Made by a program: the position numbers and the translations under genes. The notes beneath the pieces are model-generated. The model was not told the DNA's origin. It saw only the letters and a program-made list of their open reading frames with translations, and ran no database searches. DNA of 64,000 nucleotides from Neckera pumila (lineage: Eukaryota > Streptophyta > Bryopsida > Hypnales > Neckeraceae): positions 9,796,001-9,860,000 of the forward strand of contig OZ018415.1 of NCBI GenBank assembly GCA_963969595.1. Direction: 5' to 3'. Positions 15,803 through 27,218 of this stretch are shown piece after piece (position 1 is the first letter of the stretch; each line of letters begins with the position of its first letter).

Positions 15803-18538
15803 ATTTGGAAATAATTAAATCATTTTTGTGAAAAAAAGTGCCACATGTCATCTTGTGATTGGTGTGAGGTGATGTGGACCCGTAGGATTTGATGTGGAAA
15901 TTCAATTTCAATGCTCGAGTACACAATCAAACCTTCATGTACGGTTCAATAAGAAGTGGAGAGGGAGGTTCAGTTTCTTTTGGATAATTATTGGTATTCA
16001 TTCTGTCATTCATTCTATCTTAGATAGAGATATCATCAACGGAATGAATTTTTTAAAGTGCTAAAAATAGAAGTATATGAAAGTGCCCTTGGATTCTCAT
16101 GAATAGAGGGAGAACTCTGAAGGCAAGAATTTGCAAGGGGGGGATTTTGAAAGGGGTCACAATTAGGTGCACTTAATTACATTAGTCTTTTATATTTATA
16201 TATAGGGTGTCTTACTTGGAAGGTATGCATTAGTTAATAAAATAATTTGACCAATTAGATGGTTTCTTGAGAGTGGTTTTGATTTTCAAATGGGAGTTTA
16301 AATAAATAGTTGATCTTTTTTACTTTAGTTCCAAAATTTCACCAGAAATGAACTGCATAAAGAAAGCAAAAAGCATAAAAAGTTTCACTTTAAGACATAT
16401 GCATCTTCTAATTCCTATTCTTTTAGGAATCGGGATTGCCTACAGATAATATTTTAACTTATTTCAATTAAATATATTTTTCTAATTAGGAGGCAATTAA
16501 TTTTATTTTATTAATTAGGAAGATACACCTTTCATCACATTATATGTTGATGCATGCTCCTTTCACCATTGTAAGTGCTTTATTAATAATAAATTGACAT
16601 CAAGCTCGCCATTAGTACTTGGTGGTTATACATCAGTTTTTATTATTGAAAATTCTAAACTTTGTTGAGAGAGGTTCTACTCTAATGAATGTTTGATAAT
16701 TTATTTTGTATTTGTCTTTTTGTTCAAAGATATAGTTTTCATGGAGAGCTAGGATTATGATACAAATCATCTACCCTTTATTTTAACTAAATTTTGATTA
16801 TTGACTCTAATAAGCGGTATAAAAAGGTTTGCATTAATAGAAATTACATTTACATGATTGAATTAGAGATTAAAGTTTTTGCACATCTCTGTTTGTCGAC
16901 TTTGAAGGAAAGTACAAGAATTAGTTATTTGCGACTATACAATCAAATTTGAATAATTTTATTTTATATTTAAACACAAATGAATGAATTTGAATGAGCT
17001 AGAGAAATTGAAACTATATAATTTCATCTTTGGAAGAAATAAAATAAAATAATTAATACATTAATTAACCCTTGTTTTGGAGCAACATGGGATAAAATGC
17101 ACCAATTGAGAAAAAACCACATTTGGTACTCAAAATATGGTTTTTTTTGCCTAAATTTTTATTAATTTCTACAAAAGTATAAATAAAAGTCATAAAACTA
17201 TCAATTTTGAATGAAAAAAGGAAATGAAAGAAACTAGAAAATCAAGATCATTCTTGTTTCAAAAAATGGATGAATATTTGGCTTCTCCAAAATACAATGT
17301 TTGCCATTTGTGTACTTTTTCAATTAAATTGGTATGGGAATGTGTGAAAGAAATTTGTAGAAATTTTGACCACAAAAAGTGCTAAACATTTATTGTGAAG
17401 AGAAACACTATTTCTTGCACCTTGCCATATTAGGTTTTCAAACTTCAACTTAAATTTTTTACACTATTGTACAAATTTTTGAGGCTTAAAACTTAAACAT
17501 GGTGAAGAATTGAATTGAGCCTAACATTCAATGGCATACATTTTCATTGCCTTAGCTCTATAGTAGAAGTTATGAAATATTCTACACCCATCAGTGGCTA
17601 AGGCAATGGAAGGTTACTAAACATTACAAGAACACGGAAAAATTCATACAGAAACTTGATTTTCATTCTTTAAACAATTGTAAGGTAGAGGTTGTTAAGG
17701 TTAACCTTAAGTAAATCGTAAACAACTCTAAGTTGGAATTGAAACATGTCAATCCTAACGAAGAGATTGTTCTGGCTAGCAATCATCAAGCATTTCATGA
17801 TGTTGAGAGCACCGCCTTTGTGCACTTTGAAAGAATAAACAGACTCACCAAATAGTAAGAGCAGGACAGGATCTAGAATTCAGCAGTCCATTCCAGATTC
17901 TTGATCATATTACACTTTCAAAAGCCGGTACTGCAAGGCATAAATCTCTACAGAGCAAAGACGTCAGGAAGGGTTGATTTGCAAGCTAATGTTCGAAATT
18001 GCAAGGCCTTGGTCACAGCCCAAATACAACGACCAGAAACGGATGATGAGAGATGACGAAACATGGCTTGTATACTATGTCACAAATTTAGAAAAATAGG
18101 ATTTTGATGATACACTAGCTCTTCCAGGGTGGGCCAAACCCAAACGAGGGCAGAAAACTCGTATGCAGTCTCCAATAGCAGGTCTACCAGTACAGGCCTG
18201 CCATTCTCATCTCTCTGGGCGCAAGCAGACAACTCCAGAGGTAAACAGCTATACCTGAGATTCTCTCAAAGTGGTAAGAATCTGCACCCTCAGCATAAAG
18301 CGTCCCACCTTCTCATGGCAGCAAAAGCATTTCCAGGGTAACAGATAAGCTATCGGGTCCTTTTACTCTTGATCAAGAGGTTGGATGTGCAGCAGATCAA
18401 CCAAAAAATAGTATGCTTACTACCAATTGGGTAATGAGCATACTCGCTGCTTAAGGCCGTGGATGGGTTGTCACCAAGACAGTCCTGTCTGTGTCATGTC
18501 CCGCAGTAGCTTGCAAATGCGAGCCTCCTCCAGAAATC
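15803..18538. other. Intergenic, no recognised gene
   Basis: AT-rich with no supportable coding region. About 16020-16190 is related to the interior and right end of the MITE at 10.5-10.8 kb (shared 'aaagtgctaaaaatag', 'gaatagagggagaac' and 'aattaggtgcactta' blocks). The last ~700 bp before the MurE stop is less AT-rich and may include its 3' UTR. Confidence 0.45.
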
Positions 18539-21500
18539 TCAGTTGCTTTCCGGAACTCTGTTTAAAAACACATCAAGTTGTCACAGATAGAATAAGAGAC
18601 ATGTAACGCAGATTACCAAAGACATTCACCGAGTAAAACACATTCGGACACAACAAGGAAAACCCCCCAACTAAAAGACCAAATTGGGCCTCATGTTACT
18701 TAAGCACTTTTGAGTGGGACTTTCTTTTTGTTCATTCTTTTGTTTTACCAACACATACAGTGTTCTACATTGATTATGGTGATATATGGCATGCCTTGTC
18801 TGAAATATATTTTCACAATATGATTAATGAAATTGGTCAATTTCAAACCAAGATGTGTCAGTTCTTTAGGGTTTAAGAACCTTAAATTCAAGAAAAGAGA
18901 AATGATTACCTCCAAGGAAACTCGCTGGTATCAACTCCAGCAGCATGCAGCGCATCAACATGTTGCAAAGCTTCCCGGCACTCCTCTCGGTCATCAAAGT
19001 ACTCTTTGGTCTCTCCTATTATTTGATATGTTTCATGACCTTTCCCAGCTATCACCTGAACAGAAAATTAGATGGTCAGAGTAGGGATAGGAAGCAATTA
19101 ATAATACTCCAGAACATGCTTGTTCTTCTCTCAGAACAGAAAATAGAAGAAAAAAATATTTAAACCTAAAAGACTGAGGAGCCCTTTCAGGTTCTATATA
19201 CTAATTCGTAATTTTCTTCTGTCTACCAGACCTAGAGGAGACTTATTGGAAGAGGAAATAACAAAATGAAGATTAAATGAGGACGAATATGTTCATTACA
19301 ACTTTCTATTGGATTAGTGCTTATCATGTTACTCAATTACAGTACCCCAACTGTAGAGGAGTCTTCTAAGGGTCAAGAAAGGGATATGTCACATACCACT
19401 GCATCACCTTCTTCTCCCATGGCCACACCAGCTCGAACTGCTATGGTGCGAATGTCATACACAAACAATCGGTGGCCGTTCGAAAGAGGCGGGTAGTAAT
19501 CCTCCTCTCCCCATTTGCAATACTCCTCCATCGACCACCCAACGCCAGCTAACATATCATCTAAAATGTCCACTGTACAGACATTGAAGCTCACATGAGA
19601 AGCTAAGAACCAAACTAATCAGAAAAAGATAAAAATCAATGCATTAGGTAAAATAATTTCGACGATCGTTCCATGGAAATAAAGAAAGAGGGTCGGAGAA
19701 CACTAACATGGCTCTTCAGTTCTAGGGTTGTCAGACGTGAAGATACATACGTCGCTCTTGTCTGTGGCAATCTTAGCCATCATAGGTCGCTTGCCTTTAT
19801 CTCGGTCACCCCCGCATCCAACCACTGCAGACCAAAAAATCAAAGATTATAAAAAGGTAAAAACGACCAAAAAATGGCTTGCAAGAGCCTGCAGATTCAA
19901 TCAAGTTCACACAATTTGTTGGACAATTTTAGATTGACCAGTACTTATTTATGAACGCAGGGTCAGGACCCCCACTTTGACACAACTATAGGATATGTCT
20001 ATTGAGTTCTCATCTTTGGCGTCAAAGTCACTAAATTTCACAGATCACATGAATCACTCGCTCAACATTGAAGAACTTCCTGACCACACTAAATCATTAC
20101 TTACAATTGCTTAACCAGCATGGTTTTGGAGGTGCTCAGCATGCGAATCATACATCAAAAAGCTTTTTGACTTCTTTTCTAAACCATTGTACTCATTTAC
20201 CAGAGAAAATCCGTACCTGTGATAATTCTCCTTGGCCCACACTCTCGGACTGTATCCAACAATCGGGAAAGAGCATCAGGCGAATGTGCGTAATCCACAA
20301 TCACGGCAAACGCTTGCTCTTCGTCAATCAGTTCACATCTTCCGGGCACAGCATCCACTTCCTCAATGCCCCGGACAATGTCCTCTAAAGGAGCCTCCAC
20401 AGCAATACCTTCACATACATTTTCATGGGTCATGGTAGTTTCACCTCTCAGGGCTCCTAGTCTGACCCCAAAATCAAGTGCAAACATGAACAAGTATGTA
20501 CTGTCGCACGAGGCACAATGAACCACATTATATGGCATCGTTTGAAGCCACAAACTTGAATAACAAGCTTAAGATATGAAGTAACATAAGTGCAACTAGG
20601 GGTGAGATAACAAGATTAAAATATTCCATTTCATTTAGGATACCTTATGACACATTTGAGGTAACAAGTGTCCCGTCCATCTCAAAGAGGTAGCTTGAAC
20701 CCTGTTATCTCAAGCATGCCACAGCCATGAAAGAACCATCTCTTAATGCTCAATCTTGTTACTTGGGACACGTGAAAAGTTGACATTGAACAAACTAATA
20801 TAATCGATTTTTGCACCAATCAAGTTGGCGAATTTCATGTTGCTTGTTGCTTCGACCTCTGCAATCTAAAGTGATCCTAAGCTTGTAGTGTCACGAGATC
20901 TATTGGACAAACTTTAAAACAGAATATACTCTTGAGAAAAGCCACTCACCAACTGCAACAGCAGCAAGAATATTGTACACATTATGCCGTCCCAGCAGCC
21001 CGGAGGAGATTTCCACATTCCCCCGGGGCGTTCGCACCAGAAGTTCCGACTCAAACAGCGAAAGCTGGACCTCCAGAGGATACACATCGGCACTCTTGTT
21101 TTCCATTCCAAACGTGACAACAGGGACATCCGGATTCCCTTGCGCTACGAAGTAAGGGGCCTGAGGGTCATCAATATTCACAATCTTCCGGTGCCGCTCA
21201 GGGTCCACCATCTTCGCAAACAGCTTCCCTTTGGCCGCTTTGTACTCCTCCTCGGTCTTATGAAAGTCCATATGATCACGAGTAAGATTTGTAAACACCG
21301 CCACGTCAAAATCTACTTCTTTGCATCTCTCCAGTGCCATAGCGTGCGAGGAGACCTCCATAATGCACACATCGGTGCCATGATGCACCATACTGGCCAT
21401 GAGCTTCTGCAAGTGCACAGCTTCAGGGGTAGTATGCGAAGCCTCAAGCTTCTTCTTGCTATTGATGTAGTAATTTATCGTTCCTAAAAGGCCGACTTGC

Positions 21501-23322
21501 GACCCCATCGCTTCATACATGCTGCGGACCAAGTACGAAGTTGTGGTCTTTCCGTTTGTTCCTGTGATGCCTACAACCGCTAGGCTCTTGGAAGGATGCC
21601 CGTAAAACGCACCTACAGCAAATGCCGCATGTCAAATACTCAAAAAAATCAACCCAGACTCCGAGTAGGTAGAAAATACTAAAACCATTGCGGGACCTAA
21701 TCCAGTACCATACACTGACTCTTGTCACCCACAGGAGCCCTAATTAATTCATGTAATGGGTTGGACGTGCGGTATAAGCATCCCTTATCTAATAATATGA
21801 ATGTTTATGGCCTCTGCTCTTCAATGAAAATGGGATCGTCTGCTATTCCTTTAATAGAGGACTACAACCTCCCACTTTGATGAATGCATTCGAAATTCAT
21901 GTAGTGATCCAAAATTTAATCTTAACGGATTTGACTCTTGTACCCAGAGATCTCTCTCCTACACAATACATCTCCCAATAATCACAATCCAAGTGTTAAA
22001 GCATGACTTCGGCTAATTGTCTATTGGGCTCTCATCCATGAATAGAAATCGGGTTGTCCACAGGCACTTACAGAAGTCTACAACCTTCCACTTCAAATAA
22101 CTGAATGAGAATTTCACTTATAGTGATATAAATTTGATCCCAACAAATTCGACTCAATTGTACCCAAGGTGATCTCTCCAATACATCTCCTCCAAATCAC
22201 AAGATTATAATGGCTAAAATGCTTAAAAGTGATGCAAATAGTATATTTATACAACCACACTGCAGAGGTTGATTGCTTACCTGCAAGGGCCGAGAGGAGG
22301 ACTCTGGTATCCTCCACAATAACAGCCGCAGCCAATCCCTCCGTGGGTGGAACTTCCGAGGAGGAGATGATGGCGATGGCGCCTTTCTCAATCGCTTGGT
22401 TTGCAAATTCGTGTCCATCTGATTTGAGTCCCTTGACGCAAACAAACAAGTCGCCTGGGATCACGTGACGCGAATCGTGCTGGATGCCCGTGATTTCCAC
22501 GTCGAGATCGCCCTCGATAGAAATGGGCGTCACTCGGGCTTCGTCCAGAAGCTCCCCAAGCGTCATTCTGTAAGTAGGTTCAGCAACAACGTCCTCGTTG
22601 TCGTCTTCACCATCGACGTCGTCGTCAAAGGCTAAGCCACCGAACGTGCTATCCTTGAAGTCGATAAACCCTTCCTCCTCCTCCTCTTCGTCGTCTTCGT
22701 CCAACAACGGAACGGCGTCGTCGGTGGGATCCAGTTCTTCTTCGACTTCTTGAATTGGAGCTATGGTGGTCTTGGCTTTCGGCGGCGTCGTTTTGTTGTT
22801 CACTTTCTTGCTCGCCACAGCTTCATTAACTAAATCGAACGTGTCGTCGGAGTCGGGGGTTTCGTCCTCGTCGTTGTCGACTTGGTCGCCAAGACCGATG
22901 GCGCGCATGAAAATAGGCTTCGTGCGCTTGTACTCCTCTTCTTGCGACTTGCGCACGCGCTCGGCCTCGCGCACCACGCGATCAAACTTCGACATCTCCT
23001 CCTCGTCCGGGTCGATGGCTTCCATCGGCTCCGTCTTGGCGGGGTCGATGTAATCGTCGAACTCCTGCGTGTCTTCATCCCTCCGACGTGCACAACACCG
23101 CCAATCTCCACGCAAACCAAACCCTAGACCGGACCTAATCTCTCCCCTAAAACTGCCATTGGAGCTCCCCCTGAAACTCCCATTGCTGCCAAAATTGCGA
23201 TATCTGCTCTGCAAATGAAAAGAATTGCGCACTAGGCAGGACTGTGAGAATCGGAGGGATGCGGAGGGGGAGAGGAGAGTGCAATGTGAAGGAAGCAGGG
23301 GTGACGCATGCCGGAGCGCCAT
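18539..23322 (-). CDS. MurE: Plastid MurE (UDP-MurNAc-tripeptide ligase homolog)
   Basis: MurE adds the third stem-peptide amino acid in peptidoglycan synthesis. In land plants it is plastid-targeted; in seed plants it is part of the plastid-encoded RNA polymerase complex (PAP11), and in mosses it is needed for plastid division. Exons run 23322-22281, 21612-20950, 20408-20217, 19824-19708, 19572-19397, 19055-18910 and 18557-18539 (TGA). The first ATG is 23322, giving a Ser/Arg-rich transit-type N-terminus ([17 protein letters not shown]) and then a long plant-specific acidic region (poly-Glu near 22680). The catalytic module follows: the ATP-binding [11 protein letters not shown] at the start of exon 2, [40 protein letters not shown] and AGKGHE. 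DNPR is the signature of meso-diaminopimelate-specific MurE. All motifs are intact, so the enzyme is predicted to be active. Confidence 0.95.
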
Positions 23323-23730
23323 GGCTGTGAGACCTCCCCCTCTCACAACTCGCCCTTCATGCAAGTCCCTTCCTGCAATAAGCAGATAAGATAAACCCCT
23401 CCTAAACCCTAAACCCTGAAATTTCCCAAAAGGACCGACGAGGCGACGACCAAACTGAAAGGGCCCACAGTTCCACGCACTTCCAAATTACTGCACTTAC
23501 TCGGCGAAATGATTACTCGGCGAGGTTTATTATCCATCTCCACCTGGCTGCTTGAGGATATGGTCCACGTGAGGGCGTTGATGTACTTTTAGGGCTTGAA
23601 GCTCTCCCATGTCGTCCTTCCACAGATTTTGTTCCTGAAGGCAATTCGGGAAGGCAATTGTTCCGGAATTCATTTGTTGCAATGGTCTTCTTCACTGAGT
23701 AGAGACGCTGCTGTACATGGCAATGGGGTT
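23323..23730. promoter_or_regulatory. Divergent promoter of MurE and a PPR gene, with telo-box
   Basis: Only 408 bp separate the MurE ATG (minus) from the first in-frame ATG of the PPR gene (plus). A tandem telo-box stretch (CCTAAACCCTAAACCCT, 23401-23417) sits inside. The arrangement suggests shared control of two plastid-expression functions; that part is inference. Confidence 0.55.
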
Positions 23731-25287
23731 ATGAGCAGCGACCCTTGCCAAATTCCACAACCCCGAGTGTCATTCTTGCAGTTCCTGCGAGTAGAGGACG
23801 ACTCCCATAAGCTCAAGTTTCACTCCCGTAAGTTAGTCTCAGATTTGCACCTCATGTCATCTCCGAGTCTCAGCTCCACTCGTTACGGTAGTTTGACTTC
23901 GTGTACAGAGCTGTGTTTCTTTCAGTCGGCAAGTGTAATTTCAAGCAAGAGCAAGTTATGGCCATGGAAGGCTTGGAGAGTGAGCTTCATTCGTTGTGCA
24001 GTGGACGAAACTCCAGATCCGGACACAAAGAGGCGAGCTTCCTATTCTGGAGCGCAGCGGATCGAGCGCTCACTGGAAGCCACGAAGCGGCGATCGCGAG
24101 ACAGGCACGCTCGGAGCTTCCCGTCACGTCCGTTACTCATCTCTCTCCACGAGCGCATTCGGCAAAACCAATGGCTGCCCGCCCTCCGCGTCTTCGAGCT
24201 TGTGCGTTCGCAACCCTGGTACGTCGGTGAAGCTTCCACATACCTGAAGCTCTTCAACCTCTTGGCAACCGCCCGGCAACCCGAAGAAGCTTCTCGTCTC
24301 TTCACCTTCATGCTGGAGGATAATGTCCGACCCTCGACTGCCATCTTCACCGCGCTTCTCACGGTATACACCAAAACGAACGACTTCAGAAAAGCAGTGA
24401 AAACGTTCGAGTCGATGCGGCTTTACGAGGGATGTGTTCCTGACAAGTACACTTACACTGCCATGATCAAGGGATGTTGCGAGGCCGAGCTTTACGATCA
24501 AGCAAAGAAGATCTTTCATGAGATGGTTGTGGAGGGGGTGAAGCCGTCCATTGTGACTTACAATACTCTCATTTTTGGATATGGGAAAACAGGGTTGTTT
24601 CGGGAGATTGAGCGTGTGCTTACAATGATGGAAACGAATGGAGTGACCCCGGATACCGTTACGTGGAACACGTTGATCCGCGTCTTTGGGCTTCATAACA
24701 AGATCTCGCATATGGAGCATGCTTATGAGGGTTTGCTTGGACAAGGGTTGAAGCCTGATGTGGTGACGCTGAATATTCTTATAGCAGCGTATGGGACTGC
24801 TGGGTTGTTTGCAAAGATGGAGAGCGTGATTGCGTACATGGCGAGGTATGATTTTCCCATGACTGTTGTGACATATAACACGCTTGTGGAGGTGTATGGG
24901 AAGGCAGGAATGATTGAGGAAATGGAAAGAGTTGTTCAAGGAATGGACGTGAGACCCAACCGAGGCACGTTTTGTGCCGTCTTGAATGCTTATGGACAAC
25001 ATGGGCGCTGGCACCTTGTGGACAAGGTGTTGGCAGAAGCGCACCAGTGTGCTGCAGTGAACACCGCGGTGTACAACGCGGCTATTGATGCGTATCAGAG
25101 GGCACAGAATTTTGAGGAGATGGAGAACGTGTTTGCGGAGATGAAGCAAAAGGGGTTTGTGCCAGACGAGGTAACGTATGGCATTTTGATCGGTGCTTAT
25201 AAGAGAGTCATGCGGCTTGGGAAAGCTGAGCAAGTGCAAGAGGAGTGGGATGCTGCAAAGAAACAAAGCGACAGTGAATCTAGCTGA
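23731..25287 (+). CDS. P-class pentatricopeptide repeat protein
   Basis: Single-exon gene of 518 residues. The frame is open upstream to about 23596 but has no ATG there, so 23731 is chosen. The first ~140 residues are non-repetitive and Ser/Arg-rich, compatible with an organelle transit peptide. About ten 35-residue helical repeats of the P type follow, for example PSIVTYNTLIFGYGKTGLF, PDTVTWNTLIRVFG, PDVVTLNILIAAYGTAGLF, MTVVTYNTLVEVYGKAGM and PDEVTYGILIGAYKRVMRL. No E, E+ or DYW editing domain is present. P-class PPRs bind single-stranded organelle RNA and act in its stability, splicing or translation; the target cannot be read from the sequence. TGA stop. Divergent partner of MurE. Confidence 0.92.
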   Translation: MSSDPCQIPQPRVSFLQFLRVEDDSHKLKFHSRKLVSDLHLMSSPSLSSTRYGSLTSCTELCFFQSASVISSKSKLWPWKAWRVSFIRCAVDETPDPDTKRRASYSGAQRIERSLEATKRRSRDRHARSFPSRPLLISLHERIRQNQWLPALRVFELVRSQPWYVGEASTYLKLFNLLATARQPEEASRLFTFMLEDNVRPSTAIFTALLTVYTKTNDFRKAVKTFESMRLYEGCVPDKYTYTAMIKGCCEAELYDQAKKIFHEMVVEGVKPSIVTYNTLIFGYGKTGLFREIERVLTMMETNGVTPDTVTWNTLIRVFGLHNKISHMEHAYEGLLGQGLKPDVVTLNILIAAYGTAGLFAKMESVIAYMARYDFPMTVVTYNTLVEVYGKAGMIEEMERVVQGMDVRPNRGTFCAVLNAYGQHGRWHLVDKVLAEAHQCAAVNTAVYNAAIDAYQRAQNFEEMENVFAEMKQKGFVPDEVTYGILIGAYKRVMRLGKAEQVQEEWDAAKKQSDSESS

Positions 25288-26074
25288 CTGGCAAATGGAA
25301 TCAAGCATGACATATGTGGAGCATCTTGACCCATATGTAAGATTATCCAACCCTCCTTACAGATATAGCTAGATTTACATTTTCAGGTGGAGATAGAATG
25401 ATACTGGCTTGATTTGCATGATTAGTGAATTTTTAGGTTGCTGCAAAGCAGTTTGTGTTATCACATGTCAACACTGGTAGCCTGTTCTCTCATTTAGATT
25501 TTTCGAGATCTATGGAAGCGGTAACAACTTACTTGCGGCTTTAGCATACAATTTAGTGATCTATTTCAGGTTTGCTGACTTGCTTGAAATACTGCCAGGC
25601 CAGACATCTCAGGGTAAGTGAGAAGAAATATTGATCATGAACGAAGGAAGGGAGTTTCCAGTACGTTCTCGAACACGGTATGCAATGCTTCGCAGCCCGT
25701 CTCTGGAATTCTTGTTGTCCGAGATAATCTTTTGATTTGTTTACGTGCATAATAATCATCTCTTTTCTTCGGATCTCAAATTCTTTACAACCACCATCGG
25801 TACAGCATAAAACTTTTAGCACTGAAAATTGATGCTTACGTGTGCAGATTGTTATTATAGAGAAACAACAGAGGATCTTCCGATCAAAGCTCTTCAGAAC
25901 AGCGGGTTGTTCGACCATTTGTTTCCTATTTGTCGCGCTTTACAGCTGTGCCAAGCATCCGACCTGAGGGATAAGATCTAAGTTGCTCTCATTTCTATGG
26001 CAAAAAGATATTACTGCGCAGGAGAAATCTCTAGATGCCGACTATGGGCTGACAACTGCGGAAGCTTATGTCAA

Positions 26075-26237
26075 CACAGGGGGCGTTTTTGAGTTTCCCT
26101 GTTCTCACTATCCCATGTGAGAACGACAATCTTGTGACTTTACTCTGTGTTAGAATCTTGTGACACAAGGTAAAGTCACAAGATTGTCATTCTCACAGGG
26201 GAAAGTGAGATAGGGAAACTCAAAAAAGCCCCCTGTG
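26075..26237. mobile_element. Fold-back MITE, copy 1 (3-bp TSD CAA)
   Basis: This 163-bp near-palindrome begins CACAGGGGGC and ends GCCCCCTGTG, with inner inverted arms (GAGTTTCCCT, TTGTGACTTTA and others). It is flanked by CAA at 26072-26074 and 26238-26240. CAC-type ends plus a 3-bp duplication fit the CACTA (En/Spm) superfamily. Removing the element and one CAA gives an uninterrupted HET reading frame through AEAYVKYVAYFM, so it inserted into the HET coding sequence. Confidence 0.85.
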
Positions 26238-26682
26238 CAAATATGTAGCCTACTTTATGAAAGATTTTGGCCTTCAGGTTCTCACTTGCATGCGAGGGAA
26301 GTCCTCACTAACCAACTTACCATCCTGGGTTCCGGATTGGTCAATGAGCACCGGGTCTTATATTTTCAAATTGGCAGAATGGGGTAACACCCCTCTCCGG
26401 TTCAGTGTCGAATCATGTGGTTCCTCCATGCCCAGGTCCCTTGCTTTGAAGGTGAGGTGTTTTTCCTTAGGGTCAATCGAGGAGGTGGGAGATCAATAGT
26501 CCAGAATGGAGGTCCATTATCAAGGAGTGGGTCGACATTGTTCAGCGGCGCTTTGATCCTCGATCTGGTTGGTAGCACGAGATAAACAGATTTTATTACA
26601 CCATTGCTCCGCTGAGCACCTCAATAGAGCGTACTCCTATCCATAGATTTAGCAATTTCTGATTGGATGACGTTATCACAAG

Positions 26683-26879
26683 CACAGGGGGCTTTTTTGA
26701 GTTTCCTTGTCTCACTTTCCCTTGTGAGAATGACAATCTTGTGACTTTACCCTGTGTCACAATCTTGTGACTTACAGGTTAAAGTCACAAGATTATCGTT
26801 CTCACAAGGGAAAGTGAGAGGAAAGTGAGAGGAAAGTGAGAGGAAAGTGAGACATGGAAACTCAAAAAAGCCCCCTGTG
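26683..26879. mobile_element. Fold-back MITE, copy 2 (3-bp TSD AAG)
   Basis: This second copy of the same family is 197 bp, with the same CACAGGGGGC/GCCCCCTGTG ends, flanked by AAG at 26680-26682 and 26880-26882. It is longer than copy 1, partly because of a local tandem expansion of GTGAGAGGAAA units at about 26813-26852. It also lies within the decayed HET gene. Confidence 0.85.
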
Positions 26880-27218
26880 AAGCTATTCTGGACTTGGTAC
26901 CTTGGAGACACAGCACCTACGAAAGAAGCTGAGAACACACTCGCACGGCTACTCTTTCTTTTCGTACGGGCGGGCGATGAATATGGCTTTGGCCTGGCTC
27001 TTTGAGAGACAGCCAGTGGCGATTTTGTATGTGGTTTGTTGGAAATGAAGACGCCGATAATATTACAAAAGCATGCCGATCACTATGAGTTCATTGGAAT
27101 GAGTTACGTCGATGACAGCACACGTGCTGGATATGTTGGAAAGTTCGCACGCATCGACCCAAGCCACTATACTGGAGAGGAGCCTTTGAAACCGATAATG
27201 GATGCTGTCATCTGGTAG

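Larger units (their letters stand above)
25860..27218 (+). pseudogene. HET-domain (heterokaryon incompatibility-like) gene remnant
   Basis: Fragments of a fungal-type HET protein lie in order along the plus strand: ALQLCQASDLRDKI (25940-25978), SLDADYGLTTAEAYV (about 26027-26074), VAYFMKDFGLQVL and LPSWVPDWS (about 26248-26342), IIKEWVDIVQRRFDPRSGW (about 26517-26573), then GDFVCGLLEMKTPIILQ and DHYEFIGMSYVDD (about 27020-27117). LPSWVPDW and the GD-x-V...P-x-IL...Y-x-(L/F)-(V/I)-G-x-x-YV pattern are typical of HET proteins. It is broken by a TAA after DKI, a frame change before the SLDADYG fragment, a TGA before ETASGDF, other stops, and two MITE insertions. The N-terminal HET core was not found. 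HET genes are chiefly fungal, with reported fungal-derived members in mosses, so horizontal transfer is the likely origin. Confidence 0.8.

Noticed and set aside
18539..23322. MurE as bacterial contamination or a recent bacterial transfer
   Set aside because: It has seven exons with plant splice sites, a transit-type N-terminus and the plant-specific acidic extension; it is the ordinary land-plant plastid gene.
24133..25350. 405-residue antisense open frame opposite the PPR gene
   Set aside because: It is the reverse complement of a well-supported PPR coding sequence, has no recognisable domain and is His/Leu-rich as expected of an antisense shadow.
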